10,713 nucleotides of DNA from an uncultured Burkholderiales bacterium (GTDB lineage Bacteria; Pseudomonadota; Gammaproteobacteria; Burkholderiales; Burkholderiaceae_D), in the NCBI GenBank assembly GCA_903904635.1, contig CAIVDH010000011.1:1-10713 (forward strand). Direction: 5' to 3'. Positions within the stretch are counted from its first letter, which is position 1. Each line of letters opens with the position of its first letter. A model generated the notes under the pieces. That model saw only the letters and a list, made by a program, of their open reading frames with translations, did not search any database and was not told the DNA's origin. Positions 1 to 6,519 of the stretch are shown one piece after another. The position numbers and the translations under genes are program-made.

Positions 1-328
1 AGGTCTCAAGATCAAAGCGACCGTCTTCGCGTCGGGCTACGAGCGTGACTTCCTGACCGAGATGAAAGGTCGGCTCGAACGGCTCGATTTGCTTGAGCAA
101 ATTATCGGTCAGTTCCTGACCGGTGCAGACCGGTACGGCAGGAATATCGTAAATAGGTTTGTCCGGATAGAGCTCCACGCACTGACCACCGACGGAAATC
201 AGGGAATCAATCACATGGGCTTTGATTTCCAACAGGCCTAATTCAAATACCTGAAACAAGCCGACCGGGCCTGCGCCTACGATGACGGCATCGGTTTCTA
301 TGGGGGAGGTGCTTGCTTGCGGATTCAT
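1..328 (-). CDS. Ferredoxin--NADP reductase, thioredoxin-reductase-like type (N-terminal part, cut by window edge)
   Basis: Translating the minus strand from the ATG at 326-328 gives 109 residues that stay open to the window edge, so only the N-terminal third is present. The FAD-binding Rossmann motif GAGPVG is at residues 18-23. It is followed by [18 protein letters not shown] at about residues 47-64, which is typical of the flavoprotein family that resembles thioredoxin reductase but acts as a ferredoxin/flavodoxin-NADP reductase. The likely role is electron exchange between NADPH and ferredoxin in the cytoplasm. The next gene upstream on the same strand encodes ferredoxin FdxA, a plausible partner. 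A hairpin terminator lies between them, so this gene may have its own promoter. An AGGA sequence stands about 14 bases before the ATG. The C-terminal NADP-binding part is outside the window, so thioredoxin reductase cannot be fully excluded, although no CxxC redox motif is seen here. Confidence 0.85.
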   Translation of the reverse strand, partial: MNPQASTSPIETDAVIVGAGPVGLFQVFELGLLEIKAHVIDSLISVGGQCVELYPDKPIYDIPAVPVCTGQELTDNLLKQIEPFEPTFHLGQEVTLVARREDGRFDLET

Positions 329-354
329 AAGACAGTCAGATCCTGTAAATACGG

Positions 355-387
355 TTTTAAAAATACCAACCCCGGCATTGGCCGGGG
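355..387 (-). terminator. Rho-independent terminator after fdxA
   Basis: The arms CCCCGGC (370-376) and GCCGGGG (381-387) form a perfect 7-base-pair, almost pure G+C stem around a 4-base loop. Read on the minus strand, the stem is followed by TTGGTATTTTT, giving the U-rich tail expected of an intrinsic terminator. It lies 57 bases beyond the fdxA stop codon and 41 bases before the reductase ATG. It should therefore end or attenuate fdxA transcription before the reductase gene. Confidence 0.8.
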
Positions 388-443
388 CAGGGAATCAATT
401 GATGGCTAAACTTTGCGCCCATTAAGCGCGCAACCAGCCGATT

Positions 444-767
444 TCAGCGCTCGAGAAACTCCATCTTGGCTTCCACATCTTTCCACTGTTCTGCATCGGC
501 CAATGGCGCTTTGGATTTTGTGATGGAAGGCCATTTGCGGGCCAACTCTACATTTAATTTGATGAACTGCTGCTGATTGGCCGGCACATCTTCTTCTGCA
601 TAAATCGCATTGACCGGGCATTCGGCCACGCATACTGCGCAATCTATGCATTCATCAGGATCGATGGTCAGAAAATTCGGGCCTTCGCGAAAGCAGTCTA
701 CCGGGCATACATCCACACAGTCCGTATAGCGGCAGCGGATACAGGATTCGGTAACAACGTGGGTCAT
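444..767 (-). CDS. fdxA: Seven-iron ferredoxin FdxA
   Basis: The 107-residue protein closely resembles the Azotobacter ferredoxin I type, which carries one [3Fe-4S] and one [4Fe-4S] cluster and serves as a low-potential electron carrier in the cytoplasm. The cysteine pattern is complete: C9, C12, C17, C21 and C25 in the first half, then C40, C43, C46 and C50 in the motif CxxCxxCxxxCP. The conserved PDECIDC segment and the long C-terminal tail ending in FLER also fit FdxA and set it apart from short 2x[4Fe-4S] ferredoxins. AGGA lies about 9 bases upstream of the ATG and supports this start. A reductase gene that could be its partner follows on the same strand beyond a terminator, and the lutC-like gene is divergent from it. 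The length is normal for the family and nothing looks damaged. Confidence 0.95.
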   Translation of the reverse strand: MTHVVTESCIRCRYTDCVDVCPVDCFREGPNFLTIDPDECIDCAVCVAECPVNAIYAEEDVPANQQQFIKLNVELARKWPSITKSKAPLADAEQWKDVEAKMEFLER

Positions 768-927
768 GGCAGTCCTAACTATGTTTATTTTTGAAACAAC
801 TTACGGCGCGGCATAGCAAAAAAATATCAGCTGCCACTGCGAAAATGCAAAGCGTTGTATTTTAAGACAAATTCTCAACTCATACACGCTCACTTTAGAT
901 GTTTTTTGAATATGCAAATTCACAGCT

Positions 928-944
928 TCACTAGTGATCGTGAA
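928..944. promoter_or_regulatory. Palindrome in the fdxA/lutC divergent intergenic region, possible operator
   Basis: TCACTAGTGA at 928-937 is a perfect 10-base palindrome. It overlaps a second inverted repeat, TTCAC (927-931) with GTGAA (940-944). It sits about 45 bases upstream of the proposed -35 of the lutC-like gene and 160 bases upstream of fdxA, where a regulator could affect either gene. No regulator family is identified, and a 10-base palindrome can arise by chance, so this is only a candidate. Confidence 0.3.
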
Positions 945-988
945 TTATTTGCTAACTAGCTTTGAAATTAAATCAAGCCAGCACATTA

Positions 989-1016
989 TTAACCACAGCA
1001 GTGACTAGGATAAAAT
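989..1016 (+). promoter_or_regulatory. Putative sigma70 promoter of the lutC-ghrB group
   Basis: TTAACC (989-994, 4 of 6 matches to TTGACA) is separated by 16 bases from TAAAAT (1011-1016, 5 of 6 matches to TATAAT). Transcription would start near 1023, about 19 bases before the ATG of the lutC-like gene. That leaves just enough room for its AGAGGG ribosome binding site. The assignment is by eye only. Confidence 0.45.
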
Positions 1017-1041
1017 CAGGCAGCTTTTTAAGAGGGAACCT

Positions 1042-1704
1042 ATGGATACATCCGCTGCACGTCAGGCGATTTTTGCCCGCATACGCAAAGCCCAGAACCG
1101 TTTGCCCGAGCCAGAACAGGCCGAGCTGGATCAGGTTAAGCATTATCTCGCCCAGCATGAAGGTGGCCCTAAGCCTGATATCGGCGCTGATTTGGTCGAG
1201 CGTTTTCGTCAGCAGGCTCTGCGCACTTCGCAGACAATTGATGAAGTGGATAACTTAAATGACGTGCCGGCCGCTGCTGCGCGCTATCTGGGCGGGCTAG
1301 GCCTGGGCACGAAAGCGATTGCCTGGCAGACCCTGACGGCTCTGCCGTGGGCGCATTCTGGTCTTGAGGTGGCATTTCGTCCGCCCGTGAATGATGATTT
1401 GGTCGGTATTACCGGATGTTTTTGTGCCGTAGCCGAAACAGGTACGTTGATGATGCTCTCAGGCGCTGAGACTTTCGCCTCTGCTGCTCTGCTGCCTGAG
1501 ACGCATATTGCGATTGTGCCTATGCAGCGAATTTTGGGCAGCATAGAAGACGCCTTTGCGCTGGCTCAGTCCGAGCGCGGTGTACTGCCACGAGCGACGA
1601 ATTTTATTTCAGGCCCTTCGCGCACCGGCGACATTGAGCAAACGATCGTGTTGGGTGCGCATGGTCCTTATCGTGTGCATCTGATACTCGTGCGTGACAT
1701 CTGA
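1042..1704 (+). CDS. LutC/YkgG-type LUD-domain protein
   Basis: The 220-residue protein belongs to the LUD-domain family. LutC is one of three proteins (LutA, LutB, LutC) that oxidise L-lactate to pyruvate in some bacteria. The family signature segments are GITGCFCAVAETGTL at residues 122-136, LPETHIAIVP at 151-160 and the C-terminal ISGPSRTGDIEQ at 189-200 followed by LGAHGPYRVHLILV. LutC itself carries no iron-sulfur cluster motif, and none is seen here. The start is supported by AGAGGG (1031-1036) five bases before the ATG. The gene heads a plus-strand group with the reductase 18 bases downstream. The window contains no lutA (CCG-domain) or lutB (ferredoxin-like) gene: upstream is divergent fdxA and downstream are unrelated genes. 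A role in lactate oxidation therefore depends on partners elsewhere; the family call is firm, the function is not. Confidence 0.85.
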   Translation: MDTSAARQAIFARIRKAQNRLPEPEQAELDQVKHYLAQHEGGPKPDIGADLVERFRQQALRTSQTIDEVDNLNDVPAAAARYLGGLGLGTKAIAWQTLTALPWAHSGLEVAFRPPVNDDLVGITGCFCAVAETGTLMMLSGAETFASAALLPETHIAIVPMQRILGSIEDAFALAQSERGVLPRATNFISGPSRTGDIEQTIVLGAHGPYRVHLILVRDI

Positions 1705-1722
1705 TTTATTTTACCTAGCGAT

Positions 1723-2703
1723 ATGAAGCCAAAAATCCTCATCACCCGTGCCGTATTTCCCGATGTGGTCGATCGGTTGTCAGTGCATTTTGATGTTGAA
1801 TCTAATCCGGCGGATATAATTTTCAGCGAAGCTGAGCTGATTGAAAAGCTGCAAGGTAAAGACGGCTTGTTTGCCAATCCGGCTGATCGCATTTCTGCTG
1901 CGCTGATACAGTCTTGTCCTAATTTGAAAGCGGTCTGCAATATGGCAGTCGGCTATAACAATGTGGATGTGGCAGCCGCCACTGCGGCTGGCATTATGGT
2001 TACCAACACGCCCGATGTACTAAATGAAACCACCGCAGATTTCGGTTGGGCTTTGTTGATGGCCACTGCGCGTCGCGTGACAGAATCTGAGCATTTTCTG
2101 CGCGCTGGCAAATGGGAAAAATGGACGTATAACGGTTTTCTCGGTGCCGACATACATGGCGCAACCCTCGGTGTAATCGGCATGGGTCGTATCGGTCAGG
2201 CCATTGCACGTCGTTCCTTGGGGTTTGACATGAAGGTGGTATATCACAACCGTACGCGTCTCTCACCAGAACTCGAAGCGCATGCCAATCATGCGCAGTA
2301 CATGAGCCGTGAAGACGTATTGCGCAACGCCGACCATGTGATGTTGGTCTTACCCTATTCTGCTGCGGTTCATCATTTTATAGCTGCAGCCGAGCTGGCC
2401 ATGATGAAACCAACTGCCACACTGATTAACATCGCCCGTGGTGGTATCGTGGATGATGCGGCGCTGATTGCCGCACTAAAGCAGGGGCAGATCGCTGCTG
2501 CCGGACTTGATGTATTTGAAAATGAACCTGCATTTAATGCTGATTTTTTGCAGCTTACTAACGTGGTACTCACACCGCATATTGCCAGCGCATCCGAACC
2601 AACCCGACGTGCGATGGCAGACTGTGCTGCGAATAATCTGATTGCTGCTCTGAGTGGGAAGACACCGCCCAATCTGCTCAATTCCGATGTACTGAAAAAA
2701 TAA
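1723..2703 (+). CDS. D-2-hydroxyacid dehydrogenase, glyoxylate/hydroxypyruvate reductase (GhrB-like)
   Basis: The 326-residue protein is a D-isomer-specific 2-hydroxyacid dehydrogenase that likely reduces glyoxylate or hydroxypyruvate to glycolate or D-glycerate with NAD(P)H in the cytoplasm. The nucleotide-binding motif GMGRIG is at residues 153-158. The catalytic triad is complete: R239 in NIARGGIVDD, E268 in LDVFENEP and H286 in LTPHIAS. The CNMAVGYNNVDV and NTPDVLNETTAD segments at residues 72-106 fit the GhrB/2-ketogluconate reductase branch. The start lies 18 bases after the lutC-like stop codon without a clear Shine-Dalgarno, which suggests translation coupled to the upstream gene. Substrate preference among glyoxylate, hydroxypyruvate and 2-ketogluconate cannot be settled from sequence. 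The neighbouring lutC-like gene hints at a shared role in small hydroxyacid metabolism. Confidence 0.9.
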   Translation: MKPKILITRAVFPDVVDRLSVHFDVESNPADIIFSEAELIEKLQGKDGLFANPADRISAALIQSCPNLKAVCNMAVGYNNVDVAAATAAGIMVTNTPDVLNETTADFGWALLMATARRVTESEHFLRAGKWEKWTYNGFLGADIHGATLGVIGMGRIGQAIARRSLGFDMKVVYHNRTRLSPELEAHANHAQYMSREDVLRNADHVMLVLPYSAAVHHFIAAAELAMMKPTATLINIARGGIVDDAALIAALKQGQIAAAGLDVFENEPAFNADFLQLTNVVLTPHIASASEPTRRAMADCAANNLIAALSGKTPPNLLNSDVLKK

Positions 2704-2713
2704 TTTATTAAAA

Positions 2714-2719
2714 AGAGGA
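2714..2719 (+). promoter_or_regulatory. Ribosome binding site that sets the start of the PHA-system gene
   Basis: AGAGGA directly abuts a first ATG (2720), leaving no spacing. It lies 6 bases before a second in-frame ATG (2726). The second spacing is normal for initiation, so 2726 is the preferred start. Confidence 0.7.
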
Positions 2720-2725
2720 ATGCAG

Positions 2726-3010
2726 ATGGCTGATATCACAATTATTCAAGAGCATAAACTGACGATGGAAGCGGCGCGCATTGCGGCACAAAAAGTCGCG
2801 GATCAAATGATCATCGATTATGAGATGACTGCAGATTGGAGTGGTGATGTGCTGACATTTAAACGCAGCGGTGTATCCGGCACACTGGCTTTATCGGAAA
2901 ACCAGGCGCAACTTGAAATTGCGCTTGGTTTCATACTCAAAGGCTTTGCATCAAAAATAGAAGAACAGGTTTCGAAAAATATGCAAAAGGTTTTTGCTGT
3001 TGAAGCCTGA
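2726..3010 (+). CDS. Polyhydroxyalkanoic acid system family protein
   Basis: The 94-residue protein starts MADITIIQEHKL and matches the small PHA-granule-associated family (PHA_gran_rgn type) found in proteobacteria, often near PHA genes. Conserved-looking parts are the N-terminal strand and helix HKLTMEAARIAAQKVAD, a central segment with TFKRSGVSGTLAL, and the C-terminal helix LGFILKGFASKIEEQVSKNM. The molecular function of this family is poorly known; a role in granule binding or regulation is inferred from its name. There is no signal peptide or membrane segment. It lies 22 bases after the reductase gene on the same strand and is probably co-transcribed with it. No PHA synthase or phasin gene is in the window. 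It ends tail-to-tail with the FKBP gene, only 13 A/T bases away. Confidence 0.75.
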   Translation: MADITIIQEHKLTMEAARIAAQKVADQMIIDYEMTADWSGDVLTFKRSGVSGTLALSENQAQLEIALGFILKGFASKIEEQVSKNMQKVFAVEA

Positions 3011-3023
3011 TTAATTAAATAAA

Positions 3024-3380
3024 TTAAACGCCCAGCAGCTCGACATCAAAAATCAGGGTGGCATGCGGTGGAATGACGCCGCCTGCACCGCGTGGGCCAT
3101 AGCCTAGTGCTGACGGTATGACCAGTTTGCGCTTGCCGCCTATTTTCATGCCTTGTACGCCCTGATCCCAGCCCTGTATGACTTGACCTGCGCCCAGCGA
3201 AAATTCAAATGCCTCATTGCGGTCATGGCTGGAATCAAATTTTTCGCCAGCGCTGCCGTCAGGATTTTGCAGCCAGCCGGTGTAATGCACACTGACATGA
3301 TGGCCGGCGACTGCTTCTTCACCTTCGCCTACGATCAGGTCTTCATACTGCAGCCCGGAGGCGGTCATGATCAGGGACAT
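3024..3380 (-). CDS. FKBP-type peptidyl-prolyl cis-trans isomerase, single domain
   Basis: The 118-residue protein is one FKBP domain with no signal peptide, so it probably catalyses prolyl isomerisation in the cytoplasm. The residues that line the FKBP12 active site are all present: Y33 in VHYTG, F48-D49 in KFDSS, F58, V67-I68 and W71 in [10 protein letters not shown]94 in LGYGPRG, I103 in GVIPPHATL, and F111. The length is normal for short bacterial FKBPs. AAAGGA lies about 6 bases before the ATG and supports the start at 3380; a second in-frame ATG four codons in is also possible. The gene stands alone on its strand, divergent from the EI24-type membrane protein gene and convergent with the PHA-system gene. 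Confidence 0.95.
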   Translation of the reverse strand: MSLIMTASGLQYEDLIVGEGEEAVAGHHVSVHYTGWLQNPDGSAGEKFDSSHDRNEAFEFSLGAGQVIQGWDQGVQGMKIGGKRKLVIPSALGYGPRGAGGVIPPHATLIFDVELLGV

Positions 3381-3472
3381 AGTTTTCCTTTATTCTGTAA
3401 AAAAGTGAACAGACATTTTATCAGCAACAGGGGCGATCGCTTTTAGCGCAGGGTTTTCTGCAGACCTTCTTT

Positions 3473-3478
3473 TATAAT
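3473..3478 (+). promoter_or_regulatory. Putative -10 element of the EI24/CinA-like gene pair
   Basis: A perfect TATAAT lies 24 bases before the ATG at 3503, placing a start of transcription near 3485. No good -35 is seen 16 to 18 bases upstream, so the promoter may be weak or activator-dependent. The divergent FKBP gene starts 92 bases to the left. Confidence 0.4.
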
Positions 3479-3502
3479 GCAGTAAATCACCAACATTTAT
3501 CT

Positions 3503-4339
3503 ATGATCCCAGTATTTTCCTCTCTGGCACGCGCACTGTATTCGCAATTACATGGCCGCATGCTGCTGTTGACTATTTTGCCTTTCATCGCTGCGGTATT
3601 GATTTGGGGCGGTCTGCTATGGGCGGGGCTGCAGCCTTTGATTGATATGTTGTACAGTGGTTTTTCTGATTACGATTTATTTCGCAGCAGCGGACAGCTG
3701 TTAGACAAAATCGGTTTGACTGGATTAAAAACCTTGCTGGTGCCATTGCTGGCCATGTGGCTGCTCTTGCCATTGATGATACTGACTGCATTGGTGCTGG
3801 TAGGTTTTCTTGCCATGCCTGCCATAAACCGGCATGTAAGCAGCCGTTATTATCCTCAGCTTAATGCGCGGCATGGTGGCTCGCTTGCCGGCAGCCTGTG
3901 GGTGTCGTTTTCCGCTTTCGCACTTTTTCTTCTGGTTTGGCTGATTACGTTGCCGCTTAATCTGATTCCACTGGCTGCGCCCCTGATACAGCCGCTTTTG
4001 TGGGGTTGGCTTGCCAGTCGTGTGATGTCGTATGACGCGCTGGCGCATCATGCAGATGAAGAAGAGCGTAAGAAAATTTTGCAGGATCATCGCATGCCAT
4101 TGTTATTTATTGGCGTCGCCACGGGTGTGATGGGCGCGCTGCCGGGTTTGATGTGGCTAGGTGGTGTGATGTCTGTGATATTTTTCCCCATACTGGCTGC
4201 AGCGGCAATCTGGATGTATTTGCTGATTTTGGTATTTAGCGGATTGTGGTTCCAACATTATTGTCTGGCTGCGTTGGCAAAATTACGTGAGTCTTCTGCT
4301 ATGGATGCAGCTTCTCCACGCATCATTGATTTAAATTAA
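3503..4339 (+). CDS. EI24-domain (CysZ-like) integral membrane protein
   Basis: The 278-residue protein has strongly hydrophobic segments at about residues 21-43, 77-105, 133-172, 198-216 and 222-252. Between them lie polar stretches, including the charged HHADEEERKKILQDHRMP at residues 182-199. Layout and length fit the EI24 family, which includes CysZ, an inner-membrane sulfate permease. Betaproteobacterial members are often simply annotated as EI24-domain proteins, and nothing in the window (no cys genes) shows sulfate as the substrate. The ATG at 3503 is the first in frame and lacks a clear Shine-Dalgarno, which fits the short leader predicted from the TATAAT upstream. The next gene starts 20 bases downstream, so the two probably form an operon. 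Confidence 0.75.
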   Translation: MIPVFSSLARALYSQLHGRMLLLTILPFIAAVLIWGGLLWAGLQPLIDMLYSGFSDYDLFRSSGQLLDKIGLTGLKTLLVPLLAMWLLLPLMILTALVLVGFLAMPAINRHVSSRYYPQLNARHGGSLAGSLWVSFSAFALFLLVWLITLPLNLIPLAAPLIQPLLWGWLASRVMSYDALAHHADEEERKKILQDHRMPLLFIGVATGVMGALPGLMWLGGVMSVIFFPILAAAAIWMYLLILVFSGLWFQHYCLAALAKLRESSAMDAASPRIIDLN

Positions 4340-4359
4340 TTTATTTGACGGATCTGACT

Positions 4360-5160
4360 ATGGCATTTGGCATCATCATTATTGGCGACGAAATTTTATC
4401 CGGCAAACGCATAGACAAGCATCTGGCCAAATGCATAGAGTTACTCAGCGCACGTGGTTTGCAACTGGCATGGGCAGAATACATAGGGGATGATCCTGCG
4501 CGCATTACTGCTGTTTTGCGCCGCACTTATGCCACCGGTGATGTGGTGTTTTCATGTGGCGGAATCGGCGCAACACCAGATGATCACACGCGACTATGTG
4601 CTGCTAATGCGTTGGACGTAACCCTGATGTTGCATCCGGATGCGCGTGAAAAAATCAATGAACGTATTGCCGATGTGGCGCGCGAAGCAGGTAAAGAGCC
4701 TAACTATGCAGCCGAGGATAATGTACATAGATTGAAAATGGGCGAGTTTCCAGTGGGCGCGGAGATCATTCCGAATCCGTTTAACAAAATTCCCGGTTTC
4801 AGTCTTCGCCATCAGCAAGGCGGCGCGCATTATTTTTTTCCGGGCTTTCCGGTGATGGCAGCGCCCATGATGGAATGGGTATTGGATACGCATTATGCGC
4901 ATCTGTTTCATCAGCATACGCAAATAGAAAAATCCGTGTTTGTGTATGAATCCATGGAGTCGACATTAACGCCATTGATGGAAGCTATAGAGGCGCAATT
5001 CCCGCAAATTAAAGTTTTCAGCCTTCCCAGTGTTGGCGATGCCCAGCGCAGAAGACATATAGAGCTGGGCGTAAAAGGCGAGGCTGCGCGGGTTGAAGTG
5101 AGCTTTGTTCGCCTGCTGGAAGGACTGGATCAGCTTAAGCAGGAATATGTATTGGCGTAG
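4360..5160 (+). CDS. Stand-alone MoaB/MogA-fold protein resembling the CinA N-terminal domain
   Basis: The 266-residue protein carries the molybdopterin-binding (MoCF) fold: GDEILSGK at residues 9-16 and SCGGIGATPDDHT at 65-77 match the two signature loops shared by MoaB, MogA, MoeA and CinA. The C-terminal half resembles the middle region of CinA-type proteins. It lacks the PncC-like nicotinamide-nucleotide amidase domain of full-length CinA, which is around 400 residues. Homologues are usually annotated as competence/damage-inducible protein A or molybdopterin-binding protein; the real function is uncertain. The ATG at 4360 is chosen because GGAT lies about 9 bases upstream; an in-frame TTG at 4345 is a less likely start. 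It follows the EI24 gene by 20 bases and ends tail-to-tail with ureG, 24 bases apart. Confidence 0.85.
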   Translation: MAFGIIIIGDEILSGKRIDKHLAKCIELLSARGLQLAWAEYIGDDPARITAVLRRTYATGDVVFSCGGIGATPDDHTRLCAANALDVTLMLHPDAREKINERIADVAREAGKEPNYAAEDNVHRLKMGEFPVGAEIIPNPFNKIPGFSLRHQQGGAHYFFPGFPVMAAPMMEWVLDTHYAHLFHQHTQIEKSVFVYESMESTLTPLMEAIEAQFPQIKVFSLPSVGDAQRRRHIELGVKGEAARVEVSFVRLLEGLDQLKQEYVLA

Positions 5161-5163
5161 AGA

Positions 5164-5179
5164 CTTTAACTTTTTAAAG
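5164..5179. terminator. Weak A/T hairpin between convergent cinA-like and ureG ends
   Basis: CTTTAA (5164-5169) and TTAAAG (5174-5179) can pair as a 6-base stem with a CTTT loop. It lies inside the 24-base gap between two convergent stop codons. The stem is almost all A/T and neither strand has a following T-run, so it is a poor intrinsic terminator. It is recorded because it is the only candidate at the end of the urease operon. Confidence 0.2.
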
Positions 5180-5184
5180 AGCGT

Positions 5185-5802
5185 TTAATCGTCAAGCAAG
5201 CCTTGCTTACGTATAAACGCAATCACTTCAGCTACACCGGTTCCGGTTTTTAAATTGGTAAAAACAAACGGCCGTGTGCCACGCATTTTTTTTGCATCAC
5301 TCGCCATCACATCAAGATTTGCACCGACATAGGGTGCGAGATCAGTCTTGTTGATGATTAGCAGATCAGAACGCGTAATGCCTGGGCCGCCTTTGCGCGG
5401 AATTTTTTCACCACCGGCGACGTCAATCACATAAATAGTCAAATCAGACAATTCAGGGCTGAAGGTAGCGGCCAGATTGTCGCCACCTGATTCCACCAGG
5501 ATTAAATCCAGATTCGGAAAATCTGCACTCATGCGGGCGATGGCTTCAAGATTGATCGATGCATCTTCACGAATCGCAGTGTGCGGACAGCCGCCAGTCT
5601 CTACACCCATCAGGCGCTCAGCTGGCAGCGCATCAGCGCGCAGCAGAATTTCCATGTCTTCTTTGGTGTAGATGTCATTGGTAATGACGGCCATGTCATA
5701 TTGATCGCGCATTTGTTTGCACAGCATTTCACACAATGCTGTTTTGCCTGAACCTACCGGGCCGCCGATACCGACGCGCAGGGGATTGGATGTGGTTGTC
5801 AT
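5185..5802 (-). CDS. ureG: Urease accessory GTPase UreG
   Basis: The 205-residue protein is the SIMIBI-class GTPase that powers nickel delivery to urease in complex with UreF and UreD. The P-loop GGPVGSGKT is at residues 13-21. The nickel-binding CPH motif is at residues 72-74 inside [14 protein letters not shown]. The switch-like ESGGDN is at 104-109 and the guanine-specificity motif NKTDL at 151-155. Length and motifs are canonical. It is the last gene of the urease operon, 30 bases after ureF. The upstream bases lack a strong Shine-Dalgarno, but the protein aligns with the family from its first residues, so the start is secure. The short N-terminus has no histidine-rich tract, unlike some UreG proteins; the histidine-rich nickel store is in UreE here. 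Confidence 0.97.
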   Translation of the reverse strand: MTTTSNPLRVGIGGPVGSGKTALCEMLCKQMRDQYDMAVITNDIYTKEDMEILLRADALPAERLMGVETGGCPHTAIREDASINLEAIARMSADFPNLDLILVESGGDNLAATFSPELSDLTIYVIDVAGGEKIPRKGGPGITRSDLLIINKTDLAPYVGANLDVMASDAKKMRGTRPFVFTNLKTGTGVAEVIAFIRKQGLLDD

Positions 5803-5832
5803 GAGTTTGTGTTCTGCTATTAAAAAGTTTTA

Positions 5833-6519
5833 TTAAGACCGGTAAAGCCGGCTGTATTGCACTTCATGTTGCATAGACATTAAAGACAAGCCCGGCGACC
5901 AGTTCGATAATTCATCGTCAGCGAGGTTTTGCGCATGCTGTGCTGCAGTTTCCAGTTCGGCGCGTAAGGACAGTAGCAGTCTTTGGCCGGATACCTGCCC
6001 CAGCGGTACGGATTTTACGCAGACCAGCACTTGATTTTCAGCCCAGGAAAACAGCATGCCCAGCAAGGCTGCTTCTGCCGGAACTTGTAGCGCAATGGAT
6101 GCAGCAGCAAGCGCAGTGGGAAAAGGCATGTCGCTTCGATTTTCCAGAAATTGCTGCAAATCTGGTTCGCAAATTTTCAGTTCTGTGACCAGCTTGCCCA
6201 GTGAGTAGCCCATTTGTATGGTCTCTGCGCGAAACTCGGCGCTGTCTCGCGCGGCAATAAAATAATCACTCCAGTATGTGACTGTCGACAAGTCATGTGC
6301 TGCAAATGCCTGTAGCAAGCGCCATAGCAGCGGCGCTTCAAAGCGCGCCATGACTTCATGCAGCATGTCGATGATCCACTCACGCGCAGTCGCTTCGTTC
6401 TTCACCAGCCCGCTTTCTATTGCTGCCTCAAGACCTTGCGAATAGCTATAGGCGCCAACTGGCAGCGAAGGGCTGGCCAGTTGCAGCAAGTGCAGCAAAG
6501 AAGCTGCAGGCAGGCTCAT
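5833..6519 (-). CDS. ureF: Urease accessory protein UreF
   Basis: The 228-residue, mostly helical protein belongs to the UreF family, which bridges UreG and UreD on the apo-urease and gates GTP hydrolysis to nickel insertion. The N-terminal signature ASPSLPVGAYSYSQGLE is at residues 15-31. The C-terminal segment SMQHEVQYSRLYRS matches the conserved tail that UreF uses in its complexes. Length is normal. The start codon overlaps the ureE stop as ATGA, which indicates translational coupling and near-equal production of the two proteins. The protein is cytosolic, with no signal peptide. Confidence 0.95.
   Translation of the reverse strand: MSLPAASLLHLLQLASPSLPVGAYSYSQGLEAAIESGLVKNEATAREWIIDMLHEVMARFEAPLLWRLLQAFAAHDLSTVTYWSDYFIAARDSAEFRAETIQMGYSLGKLVTELKICEPDLQQFLENRSDMPFPTALAAASIALQVPAEAALLGMLFSWAENQVLVCVKSVPLGQVSGQRLLLSLRAELETAAQHAQNLADDELSNWSPGLSLMSMQHEVQYSRLYRS

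Noticed and set aside
962..1258. A 98-codon plus-strand frame overlapping the start of the lutC-like gene
   Set aside because: It runs through the promoter and into lutC in another frame, has no ribosome binding site, and the lutC frame has clear family motifs.
3433..3440. GCGATCGC octamer palindrome between the FKBP and EI24 genes
   Set aside because: Only a single copy was noticed, with no second copy or promoter context to suggest a role.
3725..4090. A 121-codon minus-strand frame opposite the EI24-type gene
   Set aside because: The translation is low-complexity, rich in Q, K and R, and antisense to a convincing membrane protein gene.
4345..4359. A TTG start for the cinA-like gene
   Set aside because: The ATG at 4360 has a better-placed GGAT and begins at the conserved strand; the five extra residues add nothing recognisable.
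331..4359. The 10-base word GGATCTGACT just before both the reductase gene (minus strand) and the cinA-like gene (plus strand)
   Set aside because: Two copies of a 10-base word on either strand are expected many times by chance in a window of this size.
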